A stretch of DNA of 64,000 nucleotides from JADLHS01 sp044225555. Its GTDB lineage: Bacteria > Verrucomicrobiota > Verrucomicrobiia > Limisphaerales > JADLHS01. Positions 34,586-43,323 of this stretch are shown piece by piece. The translations under genes were made by a program, and so were the position numbers. The stretch covers positions 11,240 through 75,239 of the forward strand of contig JBGAIM010000022.1 in assembly GCA_044225555.1 (NCBI GenBank), written 5' to 3'. Below the pieces are notes generated by a model, which worked only from the letters and a program-made list of their open reading frames with translations, was not told the origin of the DNA and did not search any database. The stretch's first letter is position 1. Each line of letters opens with the position of its first letter.

Positions 34586-36949
34586 ATGAACTCATTATTT
34601 CCTTACCCAACTTCAACTATGTGGTTTCCTGTCACTAGGAGACTGAATGTAACCAGAACAGTGACCATTTGGGCTGGCCTGGTCTTCTCGCTCCTGACCT
34701 GCAGTTCGCCTGCCGAGGCGACGCAAAAGGTGGATTTCGCCAACGATGTCCTGCCGCTGTTCCGGCAAAACTGCATCGAGTGTCACGGACCGAAGAAGCA
34801 AAAAAACGGTTTGCGCCTGGATCGCCGGAGTTCCGCCGAGAAACCCTTCTCGCGGCGGGTTGTTCCAGGCGGCAGCGCCAACAGCTTCGTTTACCTCCGG
34901 TTAATCAGCGATGAGTTTGGCATGCAGATGCCGCCCAAAGGTGCGTTGGAAGACGAACAGATCGCCCTCATAAAAGCTTGGATCGACCAGGGCGCCGAAT
35001 GGCCTGATGCCCTCGCCAACGAGCAGGACTTGCCGCCGCTGAATCCCAAGGCCGTGGCCATGGTGGAATCGTTGCGCACCGCTGACCTGCCGAGCTTCAT
35101 GCAGGCCGTGGCGGCTGATCCGAGCCTGCTCAACGCCCGCGGACCGGAAGGTTCCACTCCTTTCATGTATGCGGTGCTTTACGCCGACGCCAGCACGCTG
35201 GCCAAGTTATTGAAAATGGGAGCCGACCCTAACAAAGGCAACGATGCCAACGCCACTCCGCTCATGTGGGCAGCCAAGGACTTGGAAAAAACCAAACTCC
35301 TGGTCGGTCACGGCGCCGACGTCAATGCCAAGTCCGACGCCAATCGCACGCCACTGATGATTGCCGCGCGCCGCCCGGGCGCCGCACCGATCGTGAAGTT
35401 CCTGCTCGCCAAGGGCGCCAACCCGAATCCGAATGCCCGACCGGCCAGCGAGTCCAGTCCCTTGCTGGAAGCGCTCACGAGTGGTGACGAGGCGATCGTC
35501 AAGTTGCTCCTTCAGCATGGCGCTGATGCCAAGGCTACGGCGGATTGGGGGCTCAACCTGGCGGTGACCACGAAGAGCACAAAAAGCCTGCAACGGCTGG
35601 CGGACCAGATCACGGACAAGTCCGCCTACACTTCGGCGCTCCAAATGGTCGCGGTCCTTGGCGACCTCAAGGCCGTGCGCCTGATGCTCGACCGCGGCGC
35701 CGACGTGAACGCCTACGATCCGCTGGGCCGAACCCCTCTGATGTATGCGGCCGTGTCGGACATGGTTCCGCTCGATGTCGTCAAGCTGCTGGTGGAACGG
35801 GGTGCGGACGTGAATGCCACCAACCGTCATACCAAATCTGGTGATGCCGGGCTCACGGTGCTGGAGATCGCGAAACAAAACGGGAACACCCCCATCGTCG
35901 AATTCCTGACCAAGGCCGGTGCCAAGGCCGGTGCCAAGGCCGGGCCCGAGACTCCCGTCGCCCTGAAACCCAAACGCGACAACTCCATCCGCGAGGCGGT
36001 GCAAGCCAGCCTGCCTTTGCTGCAACGCGCCGATGCCCAGTTCACCAAGCAGGCCGCTTGTTTCTCCTGCCACAACAACAGCGTGGAAGCGATGGCGATT
36101 GGGCTCGCTCGGCAACGTGGTTTTCACCTCGACGAACCCACCGCGGCCGCGCAAGTGCGTTTCAACGTTGAAGCCCTTGAAGCCAAGCGGGACCGGCTGC
36201 GCCAGGGTTACATGATCTCCGAGGTGGGCGATATGTTCAGCGATTTCGTGGTGTCCTATGTCTTGGTGGGACTGCACGCGGAACATCACAAACCCGACCT
36301 GAACACGGACGCGGCGGCCATGTTCCTCCTGGCCCGCCAGCAAGCCAATGGCGAATGGGCCTACCCGCAGGCGGACACTCGCCCGCCGATCTGCCTGCAA
36401 TACATTGGCCAGACCGCGCTCGCCATGCGCGCACTTCAACTCTATGCACCCCAGAACGACAAGGCCGTCTATGATAAAGCGGTTCGGCGCGCCGCCAACT
36501 GGCTGGCCAAAGCAAAAGCCTTCAACAATGAAGACCGGTGCTGGCGGTTGACCGGCTTGAGTTGGGCGAACACCGACCCGGCCGCAATCAAGAAAGCCCG
36601 GCAGGAACTCCGCGCCACGCAGCGGCCTGATGGAGGTTGGTCCGATCTTCCCACCATGCCGAGCTCAGCCTACGCGACCGGACGAAGTCTGGTATCGCTC
36701 CGGCTTGGCGGGCTGCCTGCTTCCGATCCAGCCTATCAACGCGGCATCAAATTCCTGCTCTCCAGCCAGCAGGAAGATGGTTCGTGGTACACCAAGACCC
36801 GGGCCTTGGCCTTCCAGCCTTACTTCGAGGGCAGTTTCCCGCATGGCTACGATCAATGGATGTCGGCGGCGGCGACGAGTTGGGCGACGATGGCGCTGAC
36901 CTATGCTTTGCCCGAAGGCGGGCCGGTAACCGCGTCACGATCTCCGTAG
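34586..36949 (+). CDS. Cytochrome c - ankyrin - cytochrome c - cyclase-repeat fusion protein
   Basis: 787 residues from the ATG at 34586; an ATG at 34619 also gives a signal peptide (TVTIWAGLVFSLLTCSSPAE). Residues 47-130 are a planctomycete-type cytochrome c with CIECH at 63-67 and a distal Met in GMQMPPKG. Residues about 150-445 hold seven or so ankyrin repeats (STPFMYAVLYADASTLAKLL; TPLMWAAKDL; GADVNAKSDANRTPLMIAAR). A second heme site, CFSCH, is near residue 491. The last 280 residues are an alpha/alpha toroid of the squalene-hopene cyclase/prenyltransferase type with QW-like repeats (QQANGEW, QRPDGGW, QQEDGSW at about 586, 679, 728). No DxDD acid motif is seen, so cyclase activity is unlikely. 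A periplasmic redox-linked scaffold is plausible. Confidence 0.8.
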   Translation: MNSLFPYPTSTMWFPVTRRLNVTRTVTIWAGLVFSLLTCSSPAEATQKVDFANDVLPLFRQNCIECHGPKKQKNGLRLDRRSSAEKPFSRRVVPGGSANSFVYLRLISDEFGMQMPPKGALEDEQIALIKAWIDQGAEWPDALANEQDLPPLNPKAVAMVESLRTADLPSFMQAVAADPSLLNARGPEGSTPFMYAVLYADASTLAKLLKMGADPNKGNDANATPLMWAAKDLEKTKLLVGHGADVNAKSDANRTPLMIAARRPGAAPIVKFLLAKGANPNPNARPASESSPLLEALTSGDEAIVKLLLQHGADAKATADWGLNLAVTTKSTKSLQRLADQITDKSAYTSALQMVAVLGDLKAVRLMLDRGADVNAYDPLGRTPLMYAAVSDMVPLDVVKLLVERGADVNATNRHTKSGDAGLTVLEIAKQNGNTPIVEFLTKAGAKAGAKAGPETPVALKPKRDNSIREAVQASLPLLQRADAQFTKQAACFSCHNNSVEAMAIGLARQRGFHLDEPTAAAQVRFNVEALEAKRDRLRQGYMISEVGDMFSDFVVSYVLVGLHAEHHKPDLNTDAAAMFLLARQQANGEWAYPQADTRPPICLQYIGQTALAMRALQLYAPQNDKAVYDKAVRRAANWLAKAKAFNNEDRCWRLTGLSWANTDPAAIKKARQELRATQRPDGGWSDLPTMPSSAYATGRSLVSLRLGGLPASDPAYQRGIKFLLSSQQEDGSWYTKTRALAFQPYFEGSFPHGYDQWMSAAATSWATMALTYALPEGGPVTASRSP

Positions 36950-37155
36950 TCGCCTTGCGATTTTCCCGCTCCTGAGTTCAAACTCCCGTCAGAATCGCCC
37001 CGTCGGCGACCGCCCGCTCCGCTGCCCTTTGTGTTGAGCGTCACCGCAAAGTTCCGCCCGCTCCGCCACTGGCAGTCGGAACTTTGAGTTCCTCCGGCGA
37101 GAAGGGAATGCAAAACACCGGCTCCGGTTCGCGGGTCGTCATAACCACCCTTGGC

Positions 37156-38061
37156 TTAATGATTGGTCACCGCAGCGGCCTTCAGAATCTCCCCGACCAG
37201 CAGGTCGGACAAATTGCCACCAATCGGGAAATTCATTTGCAATCGGCCTCTGGTATCCAGCACCAGGGTGCGGAAATCGTGATTGAAAGACGGGCCGTCG
37301 GGTTTGTAGGTCACGCCCGAAGCATTGGCGAGTTCGGCGATCTTGTCCGGGGGACCAGTCAGGAATGTCCAGTGATTGGTATCGTAGTCATATTGCCGGG
37401 CATAGGCCCGGAGAATTTCCGGCGTATCGAAGGCGGTGTCGAAAGAAATCGCGAGCAGCTGCCAGTTCGTCGGCGCGTTGGGCATGGCCTTGAGCTTCTG
37501 CGATACCTCGGAAAAATTCTTCATCAGCCGCGGACAATACTCGGGAATTGGGCAGCGCGTGAAAAAGAACGTGAACGCGACAGCCTGTCCCTTGAAATCG
37601 TTGAACGAAACGGGCCGCCCAAATTCGTTTGTGAATTTGAAATCGAGCAGCGACGGTGGAGCCGCAGACTGGACGCCATTTACTGCCGCCGACACCGTGA
37701 AGTTAGTCACCGGAAACGACCGTCCGGTTTTGATCACTCGATCAATCCAACTTTCGTTCTCGTCGACCAGCAGGAGAAAGGAGATTTCATCGCCCGCTTG
37801 CAACCCCGCCAGTTCCTCCGCCCCCTTGACCTTGAACGGCATCGTCATCGCCTCCATGTAATTCGTCACCGGCTGATGCTTGATAACGATGGTCCGACTG
37901 TCCGGCCTGAGTTCCTTGACCACGCCTGTGACAGCAAACGATTGAATGTTCGTCGCGGTCACTGGATTTCCAGTGACGGGTGCGGTGGTTTCCTTGCGAC
38001 ACGAAACGTTCAGGCAGGTAATCAGTCCCGCCAGTAGAATTGAGGTTTTCCGATCAAACAT
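37156..38061 (-). CDS. CusF-SCO fusion, copper chaperone (copy A)
   Basis: 301 residues from the ATG at 38061, whose A overlaps the TGA of the gene before it. The lipoprotein-like start ends in ITCLNVSC. Residues 40-105 are a CusF-type domain with NYMEAMTMPFKV, where Met residues bind Cu(I). Residues 140-300 are a SCO1/SenC thioredoxin fold: FFFTRCPIPEYCPRL (CX5C) and the ligand His in SFNHDFRTLVLD. SCO proteins insert copper into the CuA site of cytochrome oxidase or control thiol redox. The same two-domain order recurs at 50313-51203. It is the last gene of the 17-kb minus-strand array. Confidence 0.88.
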   Translation of the reverse strand: MFDRKTSILLAGLITCLNVSCRKETTAPVTGNPVTATNIQSFAVTGVVKELRPDSRTIVIKHQPVTNYMEAMTMPFKVKGAEELAGLQAGDEISFLLLVDENESWIDRVIKTGRSFPVTNFTVSAAVNGVQSAAPPSLLDFKFTNEFGRPVSFNDFKGQAVAFTFFFTRCPIPEYCPRLMKNFSEVSQKLKAMPNAPTNWQLLAISFDTAFDTPEILRAYARQYDYDTNHWTFLTGPPDKIAELANASGVTYKPDGPSFNHDFRTLVLDTRGRLQMNFPIGGNLSDLLVGEILKAAAVTNH

Positions 38062-39056
38062 CACTCGTTGCGATATTTCTGGTGACAGGCAGCGCAACTC
38101 TGCCCTGCCCTCTTAAAGGCGGCTTCCATCGCGGCGGTATCCTTGCCCGCCTTGAGGAGTTGATGCAACGCCTCCGCGCTTTTCACTGCGTCCGTGAGTT
38201 TGTTCCGGTAATCGTTTGACCGTTCAGCGGTGTCTTTTGTCCGGACCATTTCCTTGAACTGTTCCCACAACATCGCAGCCTCATGGGCGGGGGAAATATC
38301 CGCGTGCCCCGGCGGTGTTTCCCAACCCGCCTTTTGTGATCGCTTGAGCCAGGAGAAATGCTCGTCAATCTTCACCATCGCCTCCACGAGTGAGGAGGGC
38401 CTTGTCACTTCGGGGAATCCCTTGACTGCCGCCAACTCCACCGCTGTGGGCGTTTTGAATTCAATGGCCGCGCGGTAGAGCCCCGGATAATCCGCCGCCG
38501 TGCCTGCCACATGCATCCACTCCACCGCCTGATTCGTCGTCCAACCAGCCGACGCCTCACACATCACCGCCACCGCCGCCGGTCCGCGATGCAACCCGTG
38601 ATGACAATGCACAAAGAAAGGTCCGCTCAACTCAGCCGTGAGTTTGGCAAGTTCAGCCACTCGGTTGGTCGGAATCCCATCGTAACCGTAGGGCAGATGG
38701 ACATAGCGCAACCCATATTTGCGCGCCGCTTCGACGTCCGGGACGCTGCCATCCACACTGACAATGGTTTTCACCCCGAGCTTTGCAATCCCAGCGAATG
38801 CCTCATCACCTTCCGGCTGCGAGCCGGAATAAATCCGCTGCGTCGCGCGAAAGGCATTATGCACGCCCGGAATTTCAACGGCGTGCGCGACCGTATTAGT
38901 CGCAACTTGCCGTTCGCTGTCCGCTGCATGGGTCAGGGATGCCAGCATACATGAAGCAACCGCGCCAGCGATCCATCGTGAGCATGGACGCGAAGGTAAA
39001 GAGCGGTTGTGACCTTCGACTTGAACGGACCAGTTTGCGCGTAAGGCTGGATTCAT
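38061..39056 (-). CDS. Periplasmic tyrosine phosphatase-cytochrome c' fusion
   Basis: 331 residues. Signal region 27-45 (RWIAGAVASCMLASLTHAAD). Residues 58-200 are a dual-specificity-type phosphatase: QRIYSGSQPEGDEAFAGIAK, general acid near YGYDGIP, and the loop HCHHGLHRG with Cys151 and Arg157 (CX5R). Residues 215-331 are a four-helix cytochrome c' with CAACHQKYRNE at the very end, the normal place for its heme. Neither half shows missing key residues. The fusion suggests a redox- or ligand-gated phosphatase, which is inference. It overlaps the CusF-SCO start by one base. Confidence 0.82.
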   Translation of the reverse strand: MNPALRANWSVQVEGHNRSLPSRPCSRWIAGAVASCMLASLTHAADSERQVATNTVAHAVEIPGVHNAFRATQRIYSGSQPEGDEAFAGIAKLGVKTIVSVDGSVPDVEAARKYGLRYVHLPYGYDGIPTNRVAELAKLTAELSGPFFVHCHHGLHRGPAAVAVMCEASAGWTTNQAVEWMHVAGTAADYPGLYRAAIEFKTPTAVELAAVKGFPEVTRPSSLVEAMVKIDEHFSWLKRSQKAGWETPPGHADISPAHEAAMLWEQFKEMVRTKDTAERSNDYRNKLTDAVKSAEALHQLLKAGKDTAAMEAAFKRAGQSCAACHQKYRNE

Positions 39057-39107
39057 GGTTTGTCGCCGAGTTGAACAGAGAATAATCGCAGATAAGGCGA
39101 GATCAAT

Positions 39108-39592
39108 TCAGAATGACGCCACAGTGCGCTGTTCTTGAATCTCGGCAACAACATTCGTCGCCACACCTGTTCAATCCGTTGAACGAAGCGAAGATGTTAC
39201 CACGCGGGTCCACGAGCATAATGCGATCAGGAAAAGTCAGCAATTAGTGTCGGCGTGGAAGGCGTCGGCAAAAAAATTGAGGGCGGCAGGTGTATCGTTG
39301 CGTGGATCAACGGTGAGCGAAAACAACTGAACGTCTTCTGCCTCGCCGACGAGGATTTGGATGTCCGCCATGCGATCATTCACCGCACGGCAACTCAAGG
39401 AGCAACTCGCTTGCCCGACCAGACCGCAATGCCTGCGGCCACGCCGGCTATGGCGAGACCGAGGCAAAGCGTGCTGAACAGCTCCCGCCGCGTCAGACGA
39501 GTATCGTCTGACGCGGGGGATGGTTGCCGTGTTTCAGTGCCGTTTTGTTTTTGAGGGTTTGATGAGCTTGGCGTCATAACCTGCTTCAACAA
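39108..39592 (-). pseudogene. Decayed SCO-like gene (copy A)
   Basis: Compared with the intact SCO gene at 51200-51925, the N-terminus is kept (TRLTRRELFSTLCLGLAIAG, then VAVWSG). The next 40 or so residues, up to the first half of the copper site, are missing, and the text resumes at SCSLSCRAVNDRM and runs to FFADAFHADTNC. A second deletion then removes the following 55 or so residues. The end is still readable (DRIMLVDPRGNIFASFNGLN) but changes frame before VATNVVAEIQEQR. At least two deletions and frame changes make it non-functional. Its start overlaps the HMA gene just as in copy B. Confidence 0.88.
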
Positions 39593-39851
39593 TCGCCTTT
39601 TTTAAACCGTCAGCCGAAACCTGATTTGTGTCGTAAGCCACAACAGCGAGTTTGTTGCTGAAGGTCACTTCGGCAGATACCACACCCGGCACGCGTCGCA
39701 GTTCCGAGGCGATGCCGCGGGCGCAACCGTCGCAGCTCATGCCTTTCACTTGGAATTGATTGGTCACATTTGCGGTGAAAGGGGAAACCTCAGCCATAAT
39801 CACTGGCGCGAGGCTGCTCAGAGCAAGCACTAGAATAAATCTCGTCTTCAT
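39534..39851 (-). CDS. Periplasmic HMA-domain metallochaperone (copy A)
   Basis: 105 residues with a signal peptide (cleavage near IMAEV). One heavy-metal-associated domain with GMSCDGCARG, the CxxC that binds Cu(I) or another soft metal, and the usual VPGVVSAEVTFSNKLAVVAY. Export resembles MerP-type periplasmic chaperones rather than cytoplasmic CopZ. It is close to identical in its core to the protein at 51870-52202. It sits between a cytochrome c gene and the SCO pseudogene it overlaps. Confidence 0.9.
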   Translation of the reverse strand: MKTRFILVLALSSLAPVIMAEVSPFTANVTNQFQVKGMSCDGCARGIASELRRVPGVVSAEVTFSNKLAVVAYDTNQVSADGLKKAIVEAGYDAKLIKPSKTKRH

Positions 39852-39869
39852 AAACAGTCCTTGTTGGAT

Positions 39870-40805
39870 TTATTCTGCCAGCAGAGCGTCCCAGCGGTAG
39901 CTGTAAACCCAATGTGCCAGCGTCTTCATTTCTTCGGGAGGGACGAGCGCCTTGAGCGGAATCATGACGTTTGTTCCCCACTTGCCCGTGCCGCCGTTTT
40001 CCATCTGGGTGATGATCTTGCTGATCGCTTCAGGATCGTTGCGATACTTGGCAGCCACCTCCCGGTAGGCTGGGCCGGTTACCAAAGTATCGGGGTTGTG
40101 GCACGACAAGCATGTGCGTTGAGTCGCCAATTCCATGCATTGCTTACGATTTACTGGTAGGAATCGTGATGCAGCGAGTTGCCATTCGTTTCCGGACTTG
40201 ACGATGACGCCAAAAACGTCCGTGGCATCCTTGGGCGTGTCACGGTCGATGCCCCCCTTGCTGATCAGCAATGTGACCTCTGTGCCATCAGCACATTTGA
40301 CTTTCGTCGTGCCCGACGCGTCCAACTTTGCCGCGCTGAATGAGACGTTGGTCAACTGAACATAGCGTCCTGCCATCGTTGAGGCGTCCTTGAACAGCGA
40401 TCCGGCTATGGACGCCGAGGTGAACGGTTTGTTGCTCTCCGTCACCGACACACTTCCGGCGTTAAGCACAAGGGCAGCGCCGAATGGGCCATCACCCAGC
40501 TTGCCGGTGAGTTTCACCACATTGCGCGGGACGAGTTGCGCGCCGTCCTTCACATCGGTTTGCACTGCGAGTGCCGGCTCACCCGGATTGTGGACGAACG
40601 CCAGCACCTTCTGGTCGGGCAATGCAAGCTTCGCGGCGACGATGCCCGTCACGGAAAACTCCGTGGTGGTGTCCTTGGCCTTGCCCGTCGCCGGGTCAAT
40701 CTGTGCGAGCACGTCTTTAATAGGCGTCTGCGCGCAGGCGAATTGCGCAACACAGGCCAGCAAGCCTGCGGTCGTTACACATTTTCTCGGAATATAATTC
40801 TTCAT
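39870..40805 (-). CDS. Secreted monoheme cytochrome c with OB-like N-terminal domain
   Basis: 311 residues from the ATG at 40805, signal peptide ending near FACAQ. Residues 30-215 are beta-rich and look like one or two OB-type folds (FSVTGIVAAKLALPDQKVLA; VVKLTGKLGDG). The C-terminal 95 residues are a class I cytochrome c: TCLSCHNPDTLVTGP with CLSCH and distal Met in NVMIPLKALVPPEEM. An electron carrier within the copper array. The gene follows a 193-base leader that is similar in sequence to the leader at 53718-53934. Confidence 0.82.
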   Translation of the reverse strand: MKNYIPRKCVTTAGLLACVAQFACAQTPIKDVLAQIDPATGKAKDTTTEFSVTGIVAAKLALPDQKVLAFVHNPGEPALAVQTDVKDGAQLVPRNVVKLTGKLGDGPFGAALVLNAGSVSVTESNKPFTSASIAGSLFKDASTMAGRYVQLTNVSFSAAKLDASGTTKVKCADGTEVTLLISKGGIDRDTPKDATDVFGVIVKSGNEWQLAASRFLPVNRKQCMELATQRTCLSCHNPDTLVTGPAYREVAAKYRNDPEAISKIITQMENGGTGKWGTNVMIPLKALVPPEEMKTLAHWVYSYRWDALLAE

Positions 40806-40998
40806 GGATTCTTCAATTGTCAGTTTCAAATGGTTCAAGTTCTTTGGCTGCGAATCTTCCCAGATGGAAAGCCCGGCCCGCTTGCACGGCATGATTTGCC
40901 GTTCAGCGACGCTGCCTACCGGAATAATTTCGAGGACTGGTTGTGGAGCACCCCGTCGAATGTGCCTCGGCCATTTCTGCAACGAGCGGGGAGCAACT

Positions 40999-41433
40999 TC
41001 AGGCGAAGTTGGAAACCGACTTCCGTGGCCGCGGCTTGGGAGGTTCTTCACGGCGCGCCTCCGCCCTTGCATCCGAAGCCGCGACACGCTCAGTGTCGCA
41101 GGAGAAATCGAAGTCAAAAAACTTCCAAGCGAGACCCAACTCCTGCTTCGATCCAGGTTTGGCTTGTTGCCCCTCTTGCTTTTTCTCATCGGCCCGGCCC
41201 TTTTGAATCATCTTGCACATGCAGCAAGGATGTTGGCCGTCGAAAGTTTTGCTCAATGCTTCGGTGAAGGAAGCATCACGGGAATAGCTGACCATCATCC
41301 CCGTCCACGCGACAGTCTGGAGAAAGGCCCAATGAGCACCGAGCGAAAGTGACACCACTACCACGATCCCCCAGCGACCGGCACGGGAGACTGCAATGCG
41401 CCACTTGTGGCTCAGGTATCGGCGGGAACTCAT
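40999..41433 (-). CDS. HPCxMCK-family small membrane protein, copy 1
   Basis: 144 residues. One span or uncleaved signal (WGIVVVVSLSLGAHWAFLQT) is followed by VAWTGMMVSYSRDASFTEAL and the signature KTFDGQHPCCMCKMI at about residues 62-76. A Lys/Glu-rich region, a further Cys (FSCDTE) and a basic Pro tail (EEPPKPRPRKS) complete it. Three more copies are in this window. The C-x-M-C-K site preceded by His suggests metal or disulfide chemistry on the outer face of the inner membrane. I do not know a named family for it. It is closest to copy 2. Neighbours: protease gene 13 bases upstream, cytochrome c downstream. Confidence 0.75.
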   Translation of the reverse strand: MSSRRYLSHKWRIAVSRAGRWGIVVVVSLSLGAHWAFLQTVAWTGMMVSYSRDASFTEALSKTFDGQHPCCMCKMIQKGRADEKKQEGQQAKPGSKQELGLAWKFFDFDFSCDTERVAASDARAEARREEPPKPRPRKSVSNFA

Positions 41434-41446
41434 TGGCTGGCAAAAT

Positions 41447-42436
41447 TCATGGGGCAGGTGTCTTGAAACTTTCCGCCAAGTCGGTTCGAGAAGTTGGATT
41501 CACTGTGGCGCGTGCGGAGACATCACGGACTTGTTGGAGCAGACGTAAAATGTCGGCCGCAACCCCACACTCGCGAAACGTGAGCGTGGGGGCGGACGAA
41601 GAACTTCGCAGCGCCGGATTGGGCCAGATTCGCAGCGCATCCACCCAGCCGATCACATTCCCGCGCGAATTAACGACGGGCGCACCGCTGCTCCCCGGAC
41701 CAAATTCCGCAGAGATTTCGAGCATCTCTTGAAAGCGCCCGCCCTCGTGCTGGAAGCTGCGGCGCGTTATCGAGCCTTGGGCGAAAGTGAAGAACCGGCC
41801 GACGGGATGACTCATGACCGCCACGCGAGCCCCCGTCTTGCCAGACGCTTCCAGCGGGAGTGCGGAAACTCTTCCGCCCTCCGTTTTCAAAATGGCCACG
41901 TCATATTGTTCATCATCCGCCAGCACCGCCCGCACGGGCAGCACCCGCCCGTCGCCGACCAGAACAATCATTCCTTCGTAATCCTGATCGTGAATCACGT
42001 GAGAACTCGTGACGAACATTCCGGAATCAGAGATAAAGAACCCGGTCGCTGGCAGCGCCACCCAATCGTTGGACGCACCCATTCGCACCATCCGGCCTAC
42101 GACTCCCACAGCCGCTCTGCAATGGGCGGCCAAATCTGCATCCTCGCGATTCGTGGTCGCAGGCTTGGGGAGTTCAAATGAAACTCTTTCGAGCCTTTTC
42201 AAAAGCTCAACCTTGGGCAGAAGTTGACCACGGTCCACCATGACTCCGCCCACTTTGCTCAACTCTACTTGAACCAGTGTGTCGTCCACGGAAGGCTCAA
42301 GCAGAACTCGCGGGATGGCATGATGCTGCAAATCTGCACTGACGACACCCGCCTCCTGACTGAGGCTAGTCACTGATGCACCAGTGAGAAGGCTCGCCGA
42401 CAGCAAAGCAAAGCAGATCGTGTTTCGCTTCGTCAT
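41447..42436 (-). CDS. Secreted trypsin-like serine protease
   Basis: About 329 residues from the ATG at 42436, which gives a clean signal peptide (KRNTICFALLSASLLTGASV). An ATG at 42466 would overlap the PfpI gene by 17 bases. The catalytic triad of the S1/HtrA type is visible: His in FVTSSHVIHD, Asp in QYDVAILKT, Ser in FGPGSSGAPVV. No PDZ domain follows. It probably acts in the periplasm in protein quality control or in activation of exported proteins. Confidence 0.85.
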   Translation of the reverse strand: MTKRNTICFALLSASLLTGASVTSLSQEAGVVSADLQHHAIPRVLLEPSVDDTLVQVELSKVGGVMVDRGQLLPKVELLKRLERVSFELPKPATTNREDADLAAHCRAAVGVVGRMVRMGASNDWVALPATGFFISDSGMFVTSSHVIHDQDYEGMIVLVGDGRVLPVRAVLADDEQYDVAILKTEGGRVSALPLEASGKTGARVAVMSHPVGRFFTFAQGSITRRSFQHEGGRFQEMLEISAEFGPGSSGAPVVNSRGNVIGWVDALRIWPNPALRSSSSAPTLTFRECGVAADILRLLQQVRDVSARATVNPTSRTDLAESFKTPAP

Positions 42437-42449
42437 CCGGGAGTTGATT

Positions 42450-43310
42450 TTATTTCGACGCGACATTGGCGATAGTGGTTTTGAATTTCTCGACCAACGG
42501 CGCGTGCATCATGTTGAGCATGTTCACAGCGGTCGGGTCGGCGGTCTTCGGATTGCCTCCGCCAGAAAAAGCGGGATGCGGATCGTATTCGCCAAGGAGT
42601 TGCATTCCCTTCGCATAGAAGTCGCCGCGATAACGGCGCACCAGTTCGAGACCCAAATCCAATCCCGCGCTGACGCCAGCCGCCGTGACGCGGTCTGTGC
42701 CATCGAACACAATCCGTTCCGCCACTGGTGTCGCGCCAACCGCCTTCAACACTTCGAGCATCTGCCAATGACTCGTGGCTTTGCGGCCTTGCAGCAAACC
42801 CGCCGCTCCAAGCACGAGCGAGCCGGTGCAGACGCTGCCGACGAGTTTGGTTTTGGCGGCGCGACTTTTGAGGAAATTGATCGTCGCCTTGTCTTCAATC
42901 GCGGCGAATGTGCCGGTCAAGCCACCGGGCACGAGCAACAGGTCCAGTTGCTCGGGGCAATCGGCGAACGTCAGATGCGGTTTCACGCAAAAGCCGCCTT
43001 TGCTTGCGCCTTCGCACGGGACGGGATCAAGCGTCTTGGCGACGAAGCGCACGGTCGCGCCCATCATTCCGGAGAGGAAGTAATGCGGCCCGAGCGCATC
43101 GAGAGCCGTGAATTCGGGATACACGAGGATGGCGATTTGCTCGCTGCCCATCTGCAATTGTTGTTGCGGATGAATGTGCAGGGGCGTGTTTGTCGTGCTG
43201 GCTGCGGGCGGTTCAGCCGCCGCCAGAATTTGTGGCGCAATTGCACCGGACACTGAGGCCAGCGTCAGCACGCGCATCATTTCACGACGAGAGAGTGATT
43301 CGTTATTCAT
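42450..43310 (-). CDS. Exported DJ-1/PfpI family protein
   Basis: 286 residues from the ATG at 43310. The N-terminus has a Tat-like SRREMMRVLTLASVSGAIA. The DJ-1/PfpI core begins at about residue 58 (QIAILVYPEFTALDALGPHY), with LLLVPGG and the nucleophile Cys in LVGSVCTGSLVLGAAGLLQG, as in isocyanide hydratase-like members. Extracytoplasmic placement is unusual for this family. Its start is 13 bases past the stop of the prepilin-like gene. Confidence 0.85.
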   Translation of the reverse strand: MNNESLSRREMMRVLTLASVSGAIAPQILAAAEPPAASTTNTPLHIHPQQQLQMGSEQIAILVYPEFTALDALGPHYFLSGMMGATVRFVAKTLDPVPCEGASKGGFCVKPHLTFADCPEQLDLLLVPGGLTGTFAAIEDKATINFLKSRAAKTKLVGSVCTGSLVLGAAGLLQGRKATSHWQMLEVLKAVGATPVAERIVFDGTDRVTAAGVSAGLDLGLELVRRYRGDFYAKGMQLLGEYDPHPAFSGGGNPKTADPTAVNMLNMMHAPLVEKFKTTIANVASK

Positions 43311-43323
43311 GGGGTATTCGTGG

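Noticed and set aside
35207..36439. 410-codon minus-strand frame opposite the ankyrin fusion gene
   Set aside because: Gly/Arg/His-rich shadow of a strand with two heme motifs and ankyrin repeats.
36950..37155. Possible gene or terminator between the cytochrome-ankyrin gene and CusF-SCO copy A
   Set aside because: The 70-codon frame here is Gly/Ser/Arg-rich and non-coding in look, and no strong hairpin with a T-run is seen.
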